A stretch of DNA of 64,000 bases from Cyathus striatus (GCA_025738555.1 JAOVFP010000004.1:5704001-5768000); one strand, 5' to 3'. Shown: positions 34,261 to 46,128, counted from the stretch's first letter. A program made the numbers and translations. Notes: generated by a model from the sequence alone, not told the origin.

Positions 34261-36540
34261 TTTCCATGCCTTTCATATCCTAGAAATCAAACCCAGTAAC
34301 ACTATAGTTAACTCTGTCCAATTCTTAATAATGTAATTTAGCCTTTGACATTGACAATATATTTAAATTTGAAAACTATGTCAAGAGAAGGAAACTCAGC
34401 AATAGCAGGTGCATGAACAACTTCCTGATGGTGTCTGGTTAGATTGGACCAGAACATTCTGAAATTCCTGTTCACTGCTAATTCTAGATGGTGTCTAGTG
34501 TGGAGGAATTAACTCAAGGATGTGTGGTGAGCGTCACACCTGACTATAAGATATAACTATGATAATCCTAGAACAAAGTAGTTAGTAATTAAAGATGGCG
34601 ACAAGAACTTAGCTGTTTGATATGAGGTTGATGTTGACACTTCCAATTGACCAGGTAACTCAGAAGACTCAGTATGCGCATGCACAAGTTAGCCAGAAAG
34701 GGAGGTAAATTCCTAGGTCTGTACCCCTCAAGTATATACATTTGCAGCAATGAGATGGGATGGCGCCACATGTACTCTCATGTCACCAGAGCCCAGAAAA
34801 GTAAGGTACGTGAAGGAATGTGGATTTGAAATGTGGAAGTGAAGGGTAAATAGAAAATGAGTGGTAGAGTAAGAATAGTAATGTAATAGAATGAAATTGT
34901 AATAAGGAAAGTAGAGTCAATGAGTACTTACCACCTCGACATTCCTAACACTAACGAACAATGACGGCGACTCTCGCTTGACGTTACCACTAGGTACAAT
35001 GTTGGAGCAAGATAACAAAGGGCTACCCTCCCTGGAAGTAGCTGCGCAGTGGACAAGGCTGCGGCTCAACAACATGTAGTTAGTGGCAGGGTGCTCAGTC
35101 ATCAGATGCTTGTGGTCGGAGTAATCAGAGGGGGTAGAGACAAAGAATAGGCCTAGACAGTATCATAACAGAAAACAAATAATGAAAGAAAGGAAAATGA
35201 TCGAGAGGAAAAAGAATAAAACGAATGGATATATGATAAACCCAATGCCTCAACCCGAGTCCCTTATCCTTCCACTAGTAAGAAAATAGCACGATGAGGG
35301 TAAAGACCCGGTCATCGTGCCTCGGCGTTCGAAACACCGGTCTTGAGGACCAAACAAGTGTCTTGATAAGAAAGAGGGGTCTTGAGTGAGTGTACAACCC
35401 TAAGCCCTAGCATATTGCGCTGTCTGAGGGGTGCATTGTGCCAGCAAGGTCTGAGCATCATCCAGAAATGCCTTGTGGGCACATACCGGAAGCCTAGAGA
35501 ATGTGAGAAAAGGTAAAAGCAGGGGGGTAATATGAGTAGTAAGGAGTAAGAGTATCTGAGATGTGTTATGGTGCAAGTGAAATGCGACAGTGCACAGGCG
35601 AGTCACGTGTTATTTGACTATGGCTTCCCTTTATTTGGTCAGACCGCGCCACGTCTCTAAGTCCACGCAATAAGAGAAATAGAATTAATAAAACCTAAGT
35701 GTGCTGGTGCAACACTTTTGGTAGGCAGAAGCAAGGCCATATAAATGAAGATATAGAACATTATAGTAAGTAGAAGTAGATAGTTTGAGATAAAAGATAA
35801 AAGAAATGAAGTAATGCAACATATAAGTATAATACTGGGATACACCAGTATACCATCTACTTCCTTCACACTGGCCTTAAAAGAGTGAAAAAGTAATGGT
35901 TACTGGGCAAGAAAGAGTAGAGAAGTACAGGATGCAAATACTAAAAAAACTATATATCATATATCATAGATATGAATACATACTAATTGTAACACAATAT
36001 CACTAAGAATGGAGATAGTCTCCATTACTTCTCTGTATTGATAAAACAAAGAAACTGTCATGTAGTCATATAGAGTAAGCAAATATGTGACTGAATAATG
36101 TGTATTGTTGAAGACATCACTATAACCAATAGCTGATACAAGAATCATGATAATGACTTAGAATTAGGTCAATACCATTGTATCACATCCCTAGTCCTGA
36201 TTGGATAACATGTCATACCATCTCATTCTAAATTTCTCATACTTTGTTAATGGACCTATATACACTCTACATTTCCATTCTAGTTTCTTATTACTGTTAT
36301 ACTTCCACACATGTGATTGATTTCTCTCAACTTCACTATTAAGTGTTCAGTACCACATAATTCCTCACTCTATTGTGTTTTAAGGCTCCATAATTGTGAG
36401 CAAATGTAAAAAGTATAAATAAGTGCACATACTGTTGTTATGACCTGTGTCTGAGAGGTCTAAATATGTGACAAATCTGAAATAAATGGAAAATATGACA
36501 TCTATAAACATCTTGTAATGCACTTGAAATATGTAACATG
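34261..36540. other. core of element B, split by a solo LTR
   Basis: 34261-34494 matches element C at 46990-47225 (shared GACATTGACAA-like, AGCAATAGCAGGTGCATGAA and CTTCCTGATGGTGTCTGG blocks). 35875-36380 matches C at 47235-47760 (AGTAATGGTTACTGGGCAAG; TACACTCTACATT). Between them lies the second solo LTR. No coding sequence is recognised in the core. Confidence 0.75.
34499..35870 (-). mobile_element. solo LTR of the 1.37-kb family (copy 2, inverted)
   Basis: 1372 bp, homologous to copy 1 in reverse orientation. On the minus strand it starts TGTGAAGGAAGTAGATGG and ends TTCCTCCACA. Flanks are CTAG and CTGG, a 4-bp duplication with one mismatch. Element C has uninterrupted sequence at this site, which confirms an insertion. 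Confidence 0.75.
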
Positions 36541-36544
36541 TGTG

Positions 36545-37405
36545 ACAACACATCACACACCTCAAAAATGTGACAAACATAACATTTGTGAAAAGTATGA
36601 TATAAGTACAATACATGACAAATGTTATGTGTGCAAATATATGTGACAGATGTGATGCATGTGAATATAAGTGACAAATCTGACACACATGAAAAGGGTG
36701 ACAAATATAACATGCATGAAATCAGAACAAAATGTAATGCATGTGAAAAGTGTGACAGATGTGACCCACTGGAATATGTGTGACAAATGTGATGCGTGTG
36801 AAATTGTGACAAAACGTGACGCACGCGAAAAGCGTCACAGATGTGATGCACATGAATACATATGACAAATGTGACATGCATGAAAGCGGTAACATATGTG
36901 ATGCATGCAAATATATGTGACATATGTGACGGGCGCAAAAGCGTGACACATGTAACCCGTGGGAACGTGCGTTACAAATGTGACGCGTTACGTGACGCTT
37001 TCGAAAAGCGTGACAGATGTGATGCGTGTGAATATGTATGACAAATGTGACATGTGCAAATATATGTGACATATGTGATGTGCGTGAAATCGTGACAAAA
37101 CGTGACGCGCGCGAAAAGCGTCACAGATGTGACCCGTGGGAATATTTGTGACAAATGTGACGCGTATGAAATTGTGACAAAATGTGACGCATGCGAAAAG
37201 CGTCACAGATGTGACACACATGAATATGTATGACAAACATGACACATGTGAATATATGTGACAAACATGAAGTGCAAGAATATGTGTAACCAATGTGATG
37301 CGCCAGAGGAACATGACAAATGTGATGCATGAGAATTATGTGAAGCGTGGGAAATGTCTAGAGCGCGGGAAATGCGTGAGATGAGAGACAATTGTGACAA
37401 TTGTG
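36545..37405. repeat. GTCACA satellite of element B, right arm
   Basis: TGTGACAAATGTGACGCGT-type units of about 28 bp, inverted relative to the left arm. Near 36800-37200 CpG-rich units are better preserved. Confidence 0.88.
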
Positions 37406-37429
37406 CTGTGCAGGAAAATATGACAAATT

Positions 37430-37840
37430 CATACAATAGCAATATCCAATTAGTAGTAATCAGTGATTGCTTATGATCACCTAATACATCCACACAATTG
37501 TATTATTCAACTTGAAACAATTAATGATTGTTTATGATTGCCTAACCACCCATACAACCATAATATTTGATTAGAAAATTCAATGATTGTTTATGATCAC
37601 CTAACCATCCATACAGTGCTAATATTCAAATAGTAAAAACCAATGATTGTTTATAATCACCTAATACATTCATACAATACTAATATTCAAATAATAAAAT
37701 CAATGATTGTTTATGATCACCTAAACATCCATACAATGGTAATATTCAATTAGAATAAATCAATGATTGTTTATGATCAATTAATACATTGATACAATAG
37801 TAATGCTCAATTAGAACCTCAATGATTGTCTGTGGTTGCA
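37430..37840. repeat. outer satellite of element B, right arm
   Basis: Inverted counterpart of 31585-32045 (CAATGATTGTTTATGATCACC units of about 65 bp). Confidence 0.9.
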
Positions 37841-37858
37841 ATCATACTGTGGCATGAC

Positions 37859-37883
37859 TTTGGTGATTGTCCCAATCACCAAA
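37859..37883. repeat. subterminal hairpin, right end of element B
   Basis: Same hairpin as 31540-31564, 36 bp from the right terminus. Confidence 0.9.
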
Positions 37884-37929
37884 CCCTGGCTTTCTATGAT
37901 CAAAATCACCTACACGCCTCATTTAGTGT

Positions 37930-39370
37930 GATAGAGGACGATGGTACACCATGTTAAATAGGGAACATTAGATGATGTTATTCAGAATGCATAGGACAGA
38001 TGTAGAAATATAGATAAGCAAAGGACATGTGATGGTAGCCAGATAATTATGTTTAATGCATTTGTGAAATTTCCATTTTATGATACACAACTTACAATGC
38101 CATTATTCTACATGCAATGCACTGCTGCTCAAAATATGCATATCCAGGGATTGGGGGGGACATGGGAAAGTCAAATAAAAACACTTTGTTTTACTACATA
38201 TTTCCATGTCCTAAAATACTTAATTTAGGGTGATAGATGATAGTAGAGGATATTAAATAGTGGTTGTAATATTGTTATTCAGAACGCAAAGGACAGATGA
38301 TGTAGACATATAAATTAGCTGAAGGACATGTAATGGGAGCTGGACCTAATTTGTGTTCAACACATTTGGGGAATTTCCATCTTATGATATGGAATGTACG
38401 ATCCTGTTATTCTACATGCAATGTACTGCTGCTTGAAATATACATATCTGAGGTTTTGAAGGCATGGGAAAGTCAAATAAAGCAAATATTGTTGTTCTAC
38501 ATATCTACATGTTCTATAATACTTAATTTAGTATGAGAGACATCACTACAGGATATTAATTAGTGGTTATGATATAATGTTATTCAGAATGCAAAGGGTA
38601 TATGTGAAAATGGACCCGGCTAATTTATGTGCATGTCACGACCATGCCCCTAGCCTGACTTGGCAGCAGAGTACGAGAGGGTGACTACGGAGAAGCGAGG
38701 GTGAGTATGAGATGAAAGCAGAGAACAAGAACTCAGGGGGTAGGACTTCAGCTTCAGCTTATGTGCTGCGCCTCTGGGATTCCTGGTCCTGGATTTTGGA
38801 GTAAGGGCAAGCCCTTCAGAGAAGATAAGAGACGAGAAGATGAGAGATGTAACTCAAGTCAGACTGAAGGGTGAGGGCATAGTTCAATATGAAACTGAAG
38901 ACTAAAGTACAAATCGAGTGCTACTTAAATACTAGAGACTCGGAGTAAGTAAAAGCCGCTGGCCTTGGCCAGCAGAGAAGTACGGTCAGGGTAGGCATAT
39001 GTAGAATGAATACTATAGCTAATTAAACATAATAAGATGCATCGGAGAAGTGAGCACGTATGGCAGTGTAAAGTGAAACTGATAGTGGCACACTTAAGAA
39101 TGATAAGTGACTCACTATGAGATGTATACTACAATACTGAGGGGATAGCTCAGTAGAATGGAAGAAAGGAAATGGAAGTAATCTATGTACAGTAAGCAAT
39201 ATGTAATAATAAGAACGTAATCAAAGTCTGGAGTAAACAAAGGTAAAGGCGGAGTAAGGGTATAGGAGTCCGGAGGTAGGCGATACGGGATATGACAGTG
39301 CACTGCATTTGTGGATTTTCCATTTTGTGATACGCAGCTATGCTATTACTGCTTTGAATCGATCCCGTTA
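37930..39370. repeat. 300-bp tandem repeat, three units
   Basis: Units begin near 37968, 38263 and 38562 with TTATTCAGAATGCAAAGGACAG-like starts and contain TTTCCATTTTATGATA and TTCTACATGCAATG. The third unit is broken by a solo LTR. No reading frame is shared by the units. Confidence 0.8.
38634..39297 (+). mobile_element. 664-bp solo LTR
   Basis: Starts TGTCACGACCATG and ends CGGGATATGACA. It is flanked by a perfect 5-bp duplication GTGCA (38629-38633 and 39298-39302). It lies within the third unit of the 300-bp tandem repeat, whose sequence continues on both sides. No internal region remains. Confidence 0.88.
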
Positions 39371-39567
39371 TCCTGGACAGAAATTACTCTTTATATTTAC
39401 TGCATTACATAATACCATGGTACATATGGTATGAGACAAATTTGATTGAGAGGGTATGATAACTGTACCCTGTCAAAACCACCAAATATTGTACCCACAC
39501 AGAATGCACATAGCCTGCACCCAAAGAAAACCATAATTATACCTTAATGATACAGATTACAACTATT

Positions 39568-40200
39568 AACATGCCCTCAGTTTGTCGAAATCATGCTTTT
39601 CATGCCTGATGATTTTAGGAGGAGCAATGATAGTGTGAATGGCAGCTAATTCCGCAGAGTAAACATCCCTGGCAGGCTCTTTTCCAGAAGCATCAATGTG
39701 CCAATAGTTGGGCTCAAAGTCAATTTCAGCAGTTGCATTGATTAAAAGAGAACAGTAGTCTTTGGGGGAGATAGAATCACCATTGACATTGTAAACATGT
39801 GGATGCCTGACACTATGAGAGTCATAAATGGCAGAGATGCCTTTTCAAGAGGCCTCATTGGTAACAGGCCAATTTCGAATTCTTGTAAAATCTAAGGACT
39901 CAGGAGAAAGGTAAAGTTAATGGTGTAGATGATCTTAAAAGCAGAAGATTAGTACCTTTAGGATCTTCATGATCAACTGGCTCCTCTGGTACAGGCTGGA
40001 ATGAAAGTTAAAATAGATGGAGAGGATGGAGAGGGAAGGAAACATACCTAAAATAATTCGTGCCTGACCTTGAGATGGAGAGCATCTTCAGAACCAGCAA
40101 AAAAACCATGCTTCTGAATCCCCTTCTTTGTAGCAGCCAAAGCAGGTCAAAGAAGTGGTGGTGGTGGTGAACTTAATAGAGATGCCAAAAACACTGAGGT
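39568..40200 (-). pseudogene. remnant of an unrecognised multi-exon gene
   Basis: On the minus strand, about 39840-39570 reads as one clean frame: SHSVRHPHVYNVNGDSISPK, DYCSLLINATAEIDFEPNYW, DASGKEPARDVYSAELAAIH, ending DKLRAC and a stop. Upstream fragments in coding style are PVPEEPVDHEDPKG (about 40000-39960) and ALAATKKGIQKHGFFAGSED (about 40145-40080), separated by GT..AG-like gaps and a stop. Codon-like sequence and exon-sized spacing suggest a real former gene, host or transposon, but I do not recognise the family. Confidence 0.45.
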
Positions 40201-42883
40201 GGGGTGGTTAGAGGATCTCAAGAGAACATGAAGGAGATATGAGTGAAAGGGGGGGAAAGTGATGGAATGAGGAACATAAACACATAGTAGACAGACTAAG
40301 AGTCAGAGTTAATATGACATCAGAGGGCTGTAATTATAATGGTAGATGCCTTGTATGTGTAGTTCATAAGTCTGAAACAGAAAGAGAGGATTATTATAGT
40401 AATAGAAAAAATTGAGTCAAGTAAAACATACCCTGGACAAGGTGAATTCATAAAGTGATTGAACAAGTTTTGCAGTAATGAAAACTGTTGTGTCAGGGGT
40501 GAGTTTTGAGTAGAGGTCCTAGAAAGACAGGTGGAGTAATTGTAAATGTCTGAAAGTGATGATGAAGTGGGAAAGGAGAGTAATGTATGTCAGCAAGGGA
40601 GAAAGAGACAAATTGTATGAGATAGTCATCTGAACATGCAGTATCATTGAAAACAGTGGAAGAAATATTGGTAGCCTAGAAAATATGAAAAAGTGCAACA
40701 GAGAAAGAGACAGAATGAACAGGATGCAGTGTCAAAATATGACTATCAATCTGTTCAATTACATGCAAGAAAGTCACTTCGTTGCAGAAGCAAGTTTGAA
40801 TATCAATACAGGCAGGGGTATAACCCCCCTGGTGCAGGTGGGGAAGGGGATAGGCATTGGCTGCATTGGAGTGTCTGTATATTTGTTAATGAAGAAGAGG
40901 AGAGGAGGAGGGAGAACAAACACAAAACAATATATCTTTCCCTCATGATCTGTAATCAACTACCACCCATGCAGCAGGGGAACATGGTCCCATACTCAAG
41001 CCAGACAAACAGTCCACAGAGGGAGAGGAAGAAACCGAGGACCCATAGCATTAGCAAGGTGCCTATGCTGCCTACTGAAGAGAGGATTAATGAGGGTGTA
41101 GAGAAGATGCCTGTGCCCTTTTACTATCCATTCAACACCAGCAAGAACAGAAGAAGAGTGCGATGCAGCAAACACATCAGCCATACTCATTTGTATGTGT
41201 TTGCCATGCCAGAGGGTGATGTGTGTTAGGGCTGTCCCCAATGGATGTGATCTATCGATGTGAAAATTGAATGATGCAGGTATGCCCTGGCTTGTGCTGC
41301 ACTCCCTACCTCTGCTCATTTGCCTCTCTCTGTCATACACAGTGAGTGGATCTTGAATCCTGGTGAATAGTCAGTCGGACACTACCAAACAACCTATCTC
41401 GGTGTGCATGCCTGACTCAACACTTGATGATATAGGAAGCTGAAAAACCCTAGAAAAGACATTTGGACAAGAACAGAGTGGATTAGAGTGGGTGGAGAGT
41501 GTTTTGAGTGTGTTGTTGGTGGTATCTGCATGGTGTGCTTGCTGTACATTTCAAGAAGTCTTTTGGGGCTTCCAAGAAGAGTCTTGCATTTATGATAGTG
41601 TTGAATGGTTGTGCAGGCGTCCTGGCTGTGTCCACCACAGCACCCTACAACACATCACAACCACCATGTCCACCATGTCCACCCCTACTGTCACAATTCA
41701 CTATCGCAATCACAGCCACCATCCTTATGCCAGGTGTACTTCCAGGCTGCACAGGTGTTATCATTGATACAGGGTAGTGGTTCACACAAAATCTTAGACT
41801 GTAAGAAGGGCACATGGAATCCACTGTTTGAATCAGGAGCCAAGTCCAGTTGCACGTATTCTTTGAAACTTGTCTTGTAATCATCATAGTAGCCCCTACA
41901 GCCAAGAACCATTATGCAACTTATCTCGAGCCGCACACCAAATCATTCTCCTTGCATCCCACTAAATACTGAGTGCTCAAACCAATGTGAGTCATCAAAT
42001 TGGGCCTTGGGGATTCTGGAGCTCAGTGATGATGCCAGTGTCAGAGACAGTTGGGATGTTGCACATGTAGCACATTGAAAAAGGCCACCAGGATATGAGT
42101 GTAGGAAGCATTAGACATAGGTGGGAGTTGGAGAGACAACATAGGCATACTGGGTGATGTAGCCAATGTTGGTATGCACTGTGGTGGTGGGTGCAGGGGA
42201 TGATTTGGAGAACAGTGAACATCAGGAGACAAGGAGGGGGATTTTAGAAGTTGCAGAGATGCTCAGTATGAATGTTCATGGGGAGGTGTGCTGGAAATGG
42301 TGGAGGCAGACAGAAAGATGGTGGACAGCTTTACAGTTGAAGATGAGAATGGATGAACCTATAACTATCTGCAATGTCAGTACTTCAAACACTGCCATGG
42401 ATTGCAGGGAAAACTTACCTTAAGTTAGTAAGTTCCTAGAGTGCAGCACTTCCAGCCTTCCATTACATTCAGCCCGGTATGTTGACAATCATTGCAGGAA
42501 AACTTTAGCAAAAGTAGTCAATGCTACATGAGAATTGGAGGGAGACTAGTCAGAGTGTTAGTGTAATTACAACAGAGTAAGACAGAAAACAAAAGAGGCA
42601 TACAAGTGGTTTAGATCAATGCTGACAATGCAAGTTATAAGTAAAGTGAAGGCTGCTTTGAGAGCAAGGAATAATATGCTTCAGGAGTCATGTGTATTGA
42701 AAATGTATTTATTTAATTCAAATGTTGTTTAAGACACTGAGAGATTCATTACAAAAAACAACCACAATGAATAGTAAGGAGCCATGCAAAATGGATAATG
42801 AAAGTCACACAGAAGATGAAGTCCGGCAGGAGATAGAGGGATTGACAGTGGTAGAGCTGTTACACTTTTTCTGAGGCACCTTG
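40201..42883. other. unassigned region
   Basis: Several reading frames up to 178 codons exist on both strands (for example 40693-41229 plus and 40996-41340 minus, which overlap), but none has a known motif or a partner exon. The region does not show clear repeats. It may hold decayed transposon coding sequence. Confidence 0.35.
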
Positions 42884-42914
42884 GTACTTTCCACACACCC
42901 ACCTATACATGTGT

Positions 42915-43855
42915 ACTCCACATGTAGTACACATTTCCACATGTAGTACACATTTCCACGTGTAGTACACATTTCCACATGTAGTACACATTTCCACGTG
43001 TAGTACACATTTCCATGTGTAGTACACATTTCCACGTGTAGTACACATTTCCATGTGTAGTACACATTTCCACGTGTAGTACACATTTCCATGTGTAGTA
43101 CACATTTCCACGTGTAGTACACATTTCCATGTGTAGTACACATTTCCACGTGTAGTACACATTTCCATGTGTAGTACACATTTCACGTGTAGTACACATT
43201 TCCATGTGTAGTACACATTTCCACGTGTAGTACACATTTCCATGTGTAGTACACATTTCCACGTGTAGTACACATTTCCATGTGTAGTACACATTTCCAC
43301 GTGTAGTACACATTTCCATGTGTAGTACACATTTCCACGTGTAGTACACATTTCCATGTGTAGTACACATTTCCACGTGTAGTACACATTTCCATGTGTA
43401 GTACACATTTCCACGTGTAGTACACATTTCCATGTGTAGTACACATTTCCACGTGTAGTACACATTTCCATGTGTAGTACACATTTCCACGTGTAGTACA
43501 CATTTCCATGTGTAGTACACATTTCCACGTGTAGTACACATTTCCATGTGTAGTACACATTTCCACGTGTAGTACACATTTCCATGTGTAGTACACATTT
43601 CCACATGTAGTACACATTTCCATGTGTAGTACACATTTCCACATGTAGTACACATTTCCATGTGTAGTACACATTTCCATGTGTAGTACACATTTCCATG
43701 TGTAGTACACATTTCCACATGTAGTACACATTTCCATGTGTAGTACACATTTCCACATGTAGTACACATTTCCATGTGTAGTACACATTTCCACGTGTAG
43801 TACACATTTCCATGTGTAGTACACATTTCCACATGTAGTACACATTTCCATGTGA
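42915..43855. repeat. 19-bp satellite with alternating CACGTG and CATGTG
   Basis: About 49 copies of CACATTTCCACGTGTAGTA and CACATTTCCATGTGTAGTA. Through most of the array the two forms alternate strictly, giving a 38-bp higher-order unit. One unit is a base short near 43182. Because 19 is not a multiple of three and the unit has no stop on the minus strand, three long minus-strand frames overlap; they are artefacts. Confidence 0.95.
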
Positions 43856-44014
43856 AGTCCACATGGAATCCACATATCTGGAAAAAAGTACACATTTTCC
43901 ATGTGTAATTCACATGGAACCATGTAGAGTACACATGGATTCCACCTTTCTTATAACTTGATGAAAATGACAGTTGAAAGGTGTACTTAAGGTGTACTTC
44001 ATGTGTACTTTTCC

Positions 44015-44195
44015 ATGTGAATTCCACATGCATTTAAATATGTTGTGCCACATAACTTCAAGGTTAAGTTTACATGAAGTTCAGGTGTATTACATGTGAA
44101 ATCCACATGGATTCCACATGTATTTAAATACATTTTGCCACATAACTTCAAGGTTAAGTTCACATGAAGTTCTGATGTATTACATGTGAAATTAA
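44015..44195. repeat. 90-bp tandem duplication
   Basis: Two copies containing TTTAAATA, GCCACATAACTTCAAGGTTA and GATGTATTACATGTGAAA. They follow the satellite directly. Confidence 0.8.
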
Positions 44196-44570
44196 CCCTG
44201 AAAAATATATAAACATTAATTCATGAACAGATTGGTTTAAAAACTAAACTAAATACACCAATACAATCTTATTTATAAACTGAATCACATACTATATACA
44301 TGTTATATAGCTAAATTTATCTGAAAGAAGTCTTGACTAGTTTTGAGACTGGAGTATATACATCAATTACAGCTTTATAATGACTTTACATGCAAGTAGA
44401 AATGAAGCTATTAAGAGACTGGTTACCATTTGACATGGCATTTTGCACCATACATAATAGTATGAAGTTCAAAAAATACTCCACCTCAATGATTTTGTAG
44501 CTCAGCAATACAGCCTTCCCAAGCACAGTGCTACAGATGCATATTAGTGTAGATATATAAATTAAAGAAA
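44196..44570. other. spacer without gene
   Basis: AT-rich, with no recognised feature. Its right edge is the breakpoint at which the KDZ gene at 44571 loses its C-terminal half. Confidence 0.4.
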
Positions 44571-45930
44571 TTAACACACTGTTGTTCCCATTATGACTCC
44601 ATCAATAACAACCATTTTCACTGGAGAAAAATTTTCTTCATTTGTATCTAAAGACTGCTCAGGAGTAGTGGAAGCTGGATCTGAATGAATTCCAGAAGGA
44701 ATTACATCTGCAGTTGTTTTATATTTGTGGGTACATTCTGAGCAACTATGCTCAGTAGCAGGATATATATTCCCATTGGACCCAAGCTTATCATATGCAC
44801 TCCTTGTAATGTCTTTAACTGCAAGGCTATCATCAATAACAAAATTTGATTTTGAGGATTCAGCTACTGTTCTCAAAGACTTCTCTATAAATGTACACCA
44901 AATCTGTCTGTGACTAACTTCTTTTGTATCTCCATAAGAATTACTCCAAAACTCAGTAAATGCAGATGTAGAAGCATGAAAGCTATAGATTGCATTTAAT
45001 ACAGATCTTGAGAATATGTGATCAACCCGTAGAGTTTTACCAATTTTTATGTACTTTGCATTATTAAGATAGACTTTCTGAGCAGGATTTGAAGATATTT
45101 TGTGTCTCTCATAATCAGCATAATATATTGTTTTACAGTTTGAGCAGATTCCAGAAAGTATATAGGCATGACTATTAATCTCAGTCCTACTGATAATGTT
45201 ACACATGGTATATCTTCATATTTTGATGAAAGTTTAATATTTTTGTTATTGCATTTACTTCCAGCACAACTGACAGAAGCTGGACATATCATTTTTATAG
45301 GCTGTATTTTATTGAGAGAGACAGGTTTAAGATATTTAACAAGTCTTCCATGATCATCATATGATGTTAGTTTCAGAATTTTACTAAATTTGTTTAGCTT
45401 CTTTCCAAGGTTCAAAGCAACTGCATTTTTATTATTAACATTCCAGAAACCAGGTGTTATTTCACTCTCTTTGAAAAGATGCTTTGATTTGTCACCAAGC
45501 TCATGTATAACTGCATAGCTTAAAGATCGTATCCAAGCTGAGATTAAACTTTTTCTTTCAAATTCATTTTCAGGATGCTGTTGTCTTTGGTGTAAATTCA
45601 GTAACTCTGTATTGCTTGTCATTGTGAATAACAGCATAAGAACAGTTGAAAGTGATATATTTGGGCCAAAGTTGCATTCTATAAAGTTGGAAAAGGTTTT
45701 GAAATGGATTTTAGGAAAAGACTGTTCATTTGGACTTGCAGCTGCCATAGGTAGAAAAGATAGCAGGCATAATATAGCAACACCTCTCAGATTGGAGAAT
45801 CCAGACTTATAAAGCAGATAGATATATTTGTAGTCCAGTGTCAAGCACAGCAGCATAGAGAGAATTTTCAAACTTAAACAATTTTTCTGAATAAAAGATC
45901 GAGAAATCAAAGAAATCATAGGGAGAATTT
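44571..45930 (-). pseudogene. KDZ-type CxC transposase-like gene, truncated paralogue
   Basis: Homologous to the intact gene at 58523-60847 over its N-terminal half. Paired segments include FKTFSNFIECNFGPNISLS (against FSDFSEFITNNF), CSNCKTIYYADYE (against CKRCKSFYYADHK), FHASTSAFTEFWSNSYGD (against FHASTGAFTEFWNECFRE), HSCSECTHKYKTT and MVVIDGVIMG. A hydrophobic, signal-like N-terminus (LRGVAILCLLSFLPMAAA) precedes the shared region. One frame change lies near 45190. The gene stops abruptly after VIMGTTVC where the relative continues with its second cysteine cluster, so the catalytic part is gone. It is the second gene of a decayed minus-strand KDZ unit; the first gene is at 49510-50916. Confidence 0.88.
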
Positions 45931-46057
45931 TCCAAAATAGAGGAGACTGTTGAAGAAGAGGGCCATATAGCAGACATAGAAGACAAAAAAAAGAGAAACT
46001 AAAAGTACAGTTATAGAAAGACCAAAGTCAAAAAACAAAAAAATTGTTAAATCACTT

Positions 46058-46128
46058 ACTTATTGGTGGTGCTCTTGTTACTACCACCTTTACCACTACC
46101 ACCCCTGCTACCACTACCTTTACTGTTA
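46058..46128 (-). pseudogene. C-terminal tail of the decayed KDZ accessory gene
   Basis: The minus strand reads KGSGSRGGSGKGGSNKSTTN and a stop, a lysine/glycine-rich tail like the end of the accessory protein at 55583-57791. It lies between element C and the truncated transposase gene, exactly where the 3' end of the accessory gene should be. This implies that element C split this gene. Confidence 0.5.

Larger units (their letters stand above)
31504..37919. mobile_element. satellite-armed foldback element B
   Basis: The termini are inverted repeats ATAAGTGTAGGTGATTTTGA and, reverse-complemented from the right, AGGCGTGTAGGTGATTTTGA, continuing through a CATAGAAAGCCAGGG stretch. Hairpin, outer satellite, GTCACA satellite and core follow in the same order as in element A. 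Two solo LTRs of one family account for 2.75 kb; without them the element would be about 3.67 kb, close to A (3.56 kb). No 9-bp duplication is seen: the left flank is Gypsy polyprotein and the right flank a tandem repeat, so one side has been rearranged or deleted after insertion. No transposase is encoded. Confidence 0.8.
42884..44195. mobile_element. CACATG-rich foldback element F2, incomplete
   Basis: The left end, CACACACCCACCTATACATG, is identical to the left end of F1 (12901). The interior is mainly a 19-bp satellite (42915-43855), followed by GTACACATGGATTCCACC-type sequence and two 90-bp units. The expected right end (CAGGGGGTGAG, AAAGTGCTC) is not found, so the copy is truncated on the right. 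Confidence 0.55.

Noticed and set aside
40693..41229. 178-codon hypothetical gene
   Set aside because: An overlapping minus-strand frame of similar quality exists, and I see no motif, conserved partner or splice structure.
41508..41777. Small hydrophobic, cysteine-containing protein resembling a secreted protein
   Set aside because: The cysteine pattern does not fit hydrophobins or other small secreted families, and overlapping frames on both strands are equally long.
42860..44033. Three overlapping long reading frames (246-376 codons) on the minus strand
   Set aside because: They are the three frames of a stop-free 19-bp satellite, with no independent coding signal.
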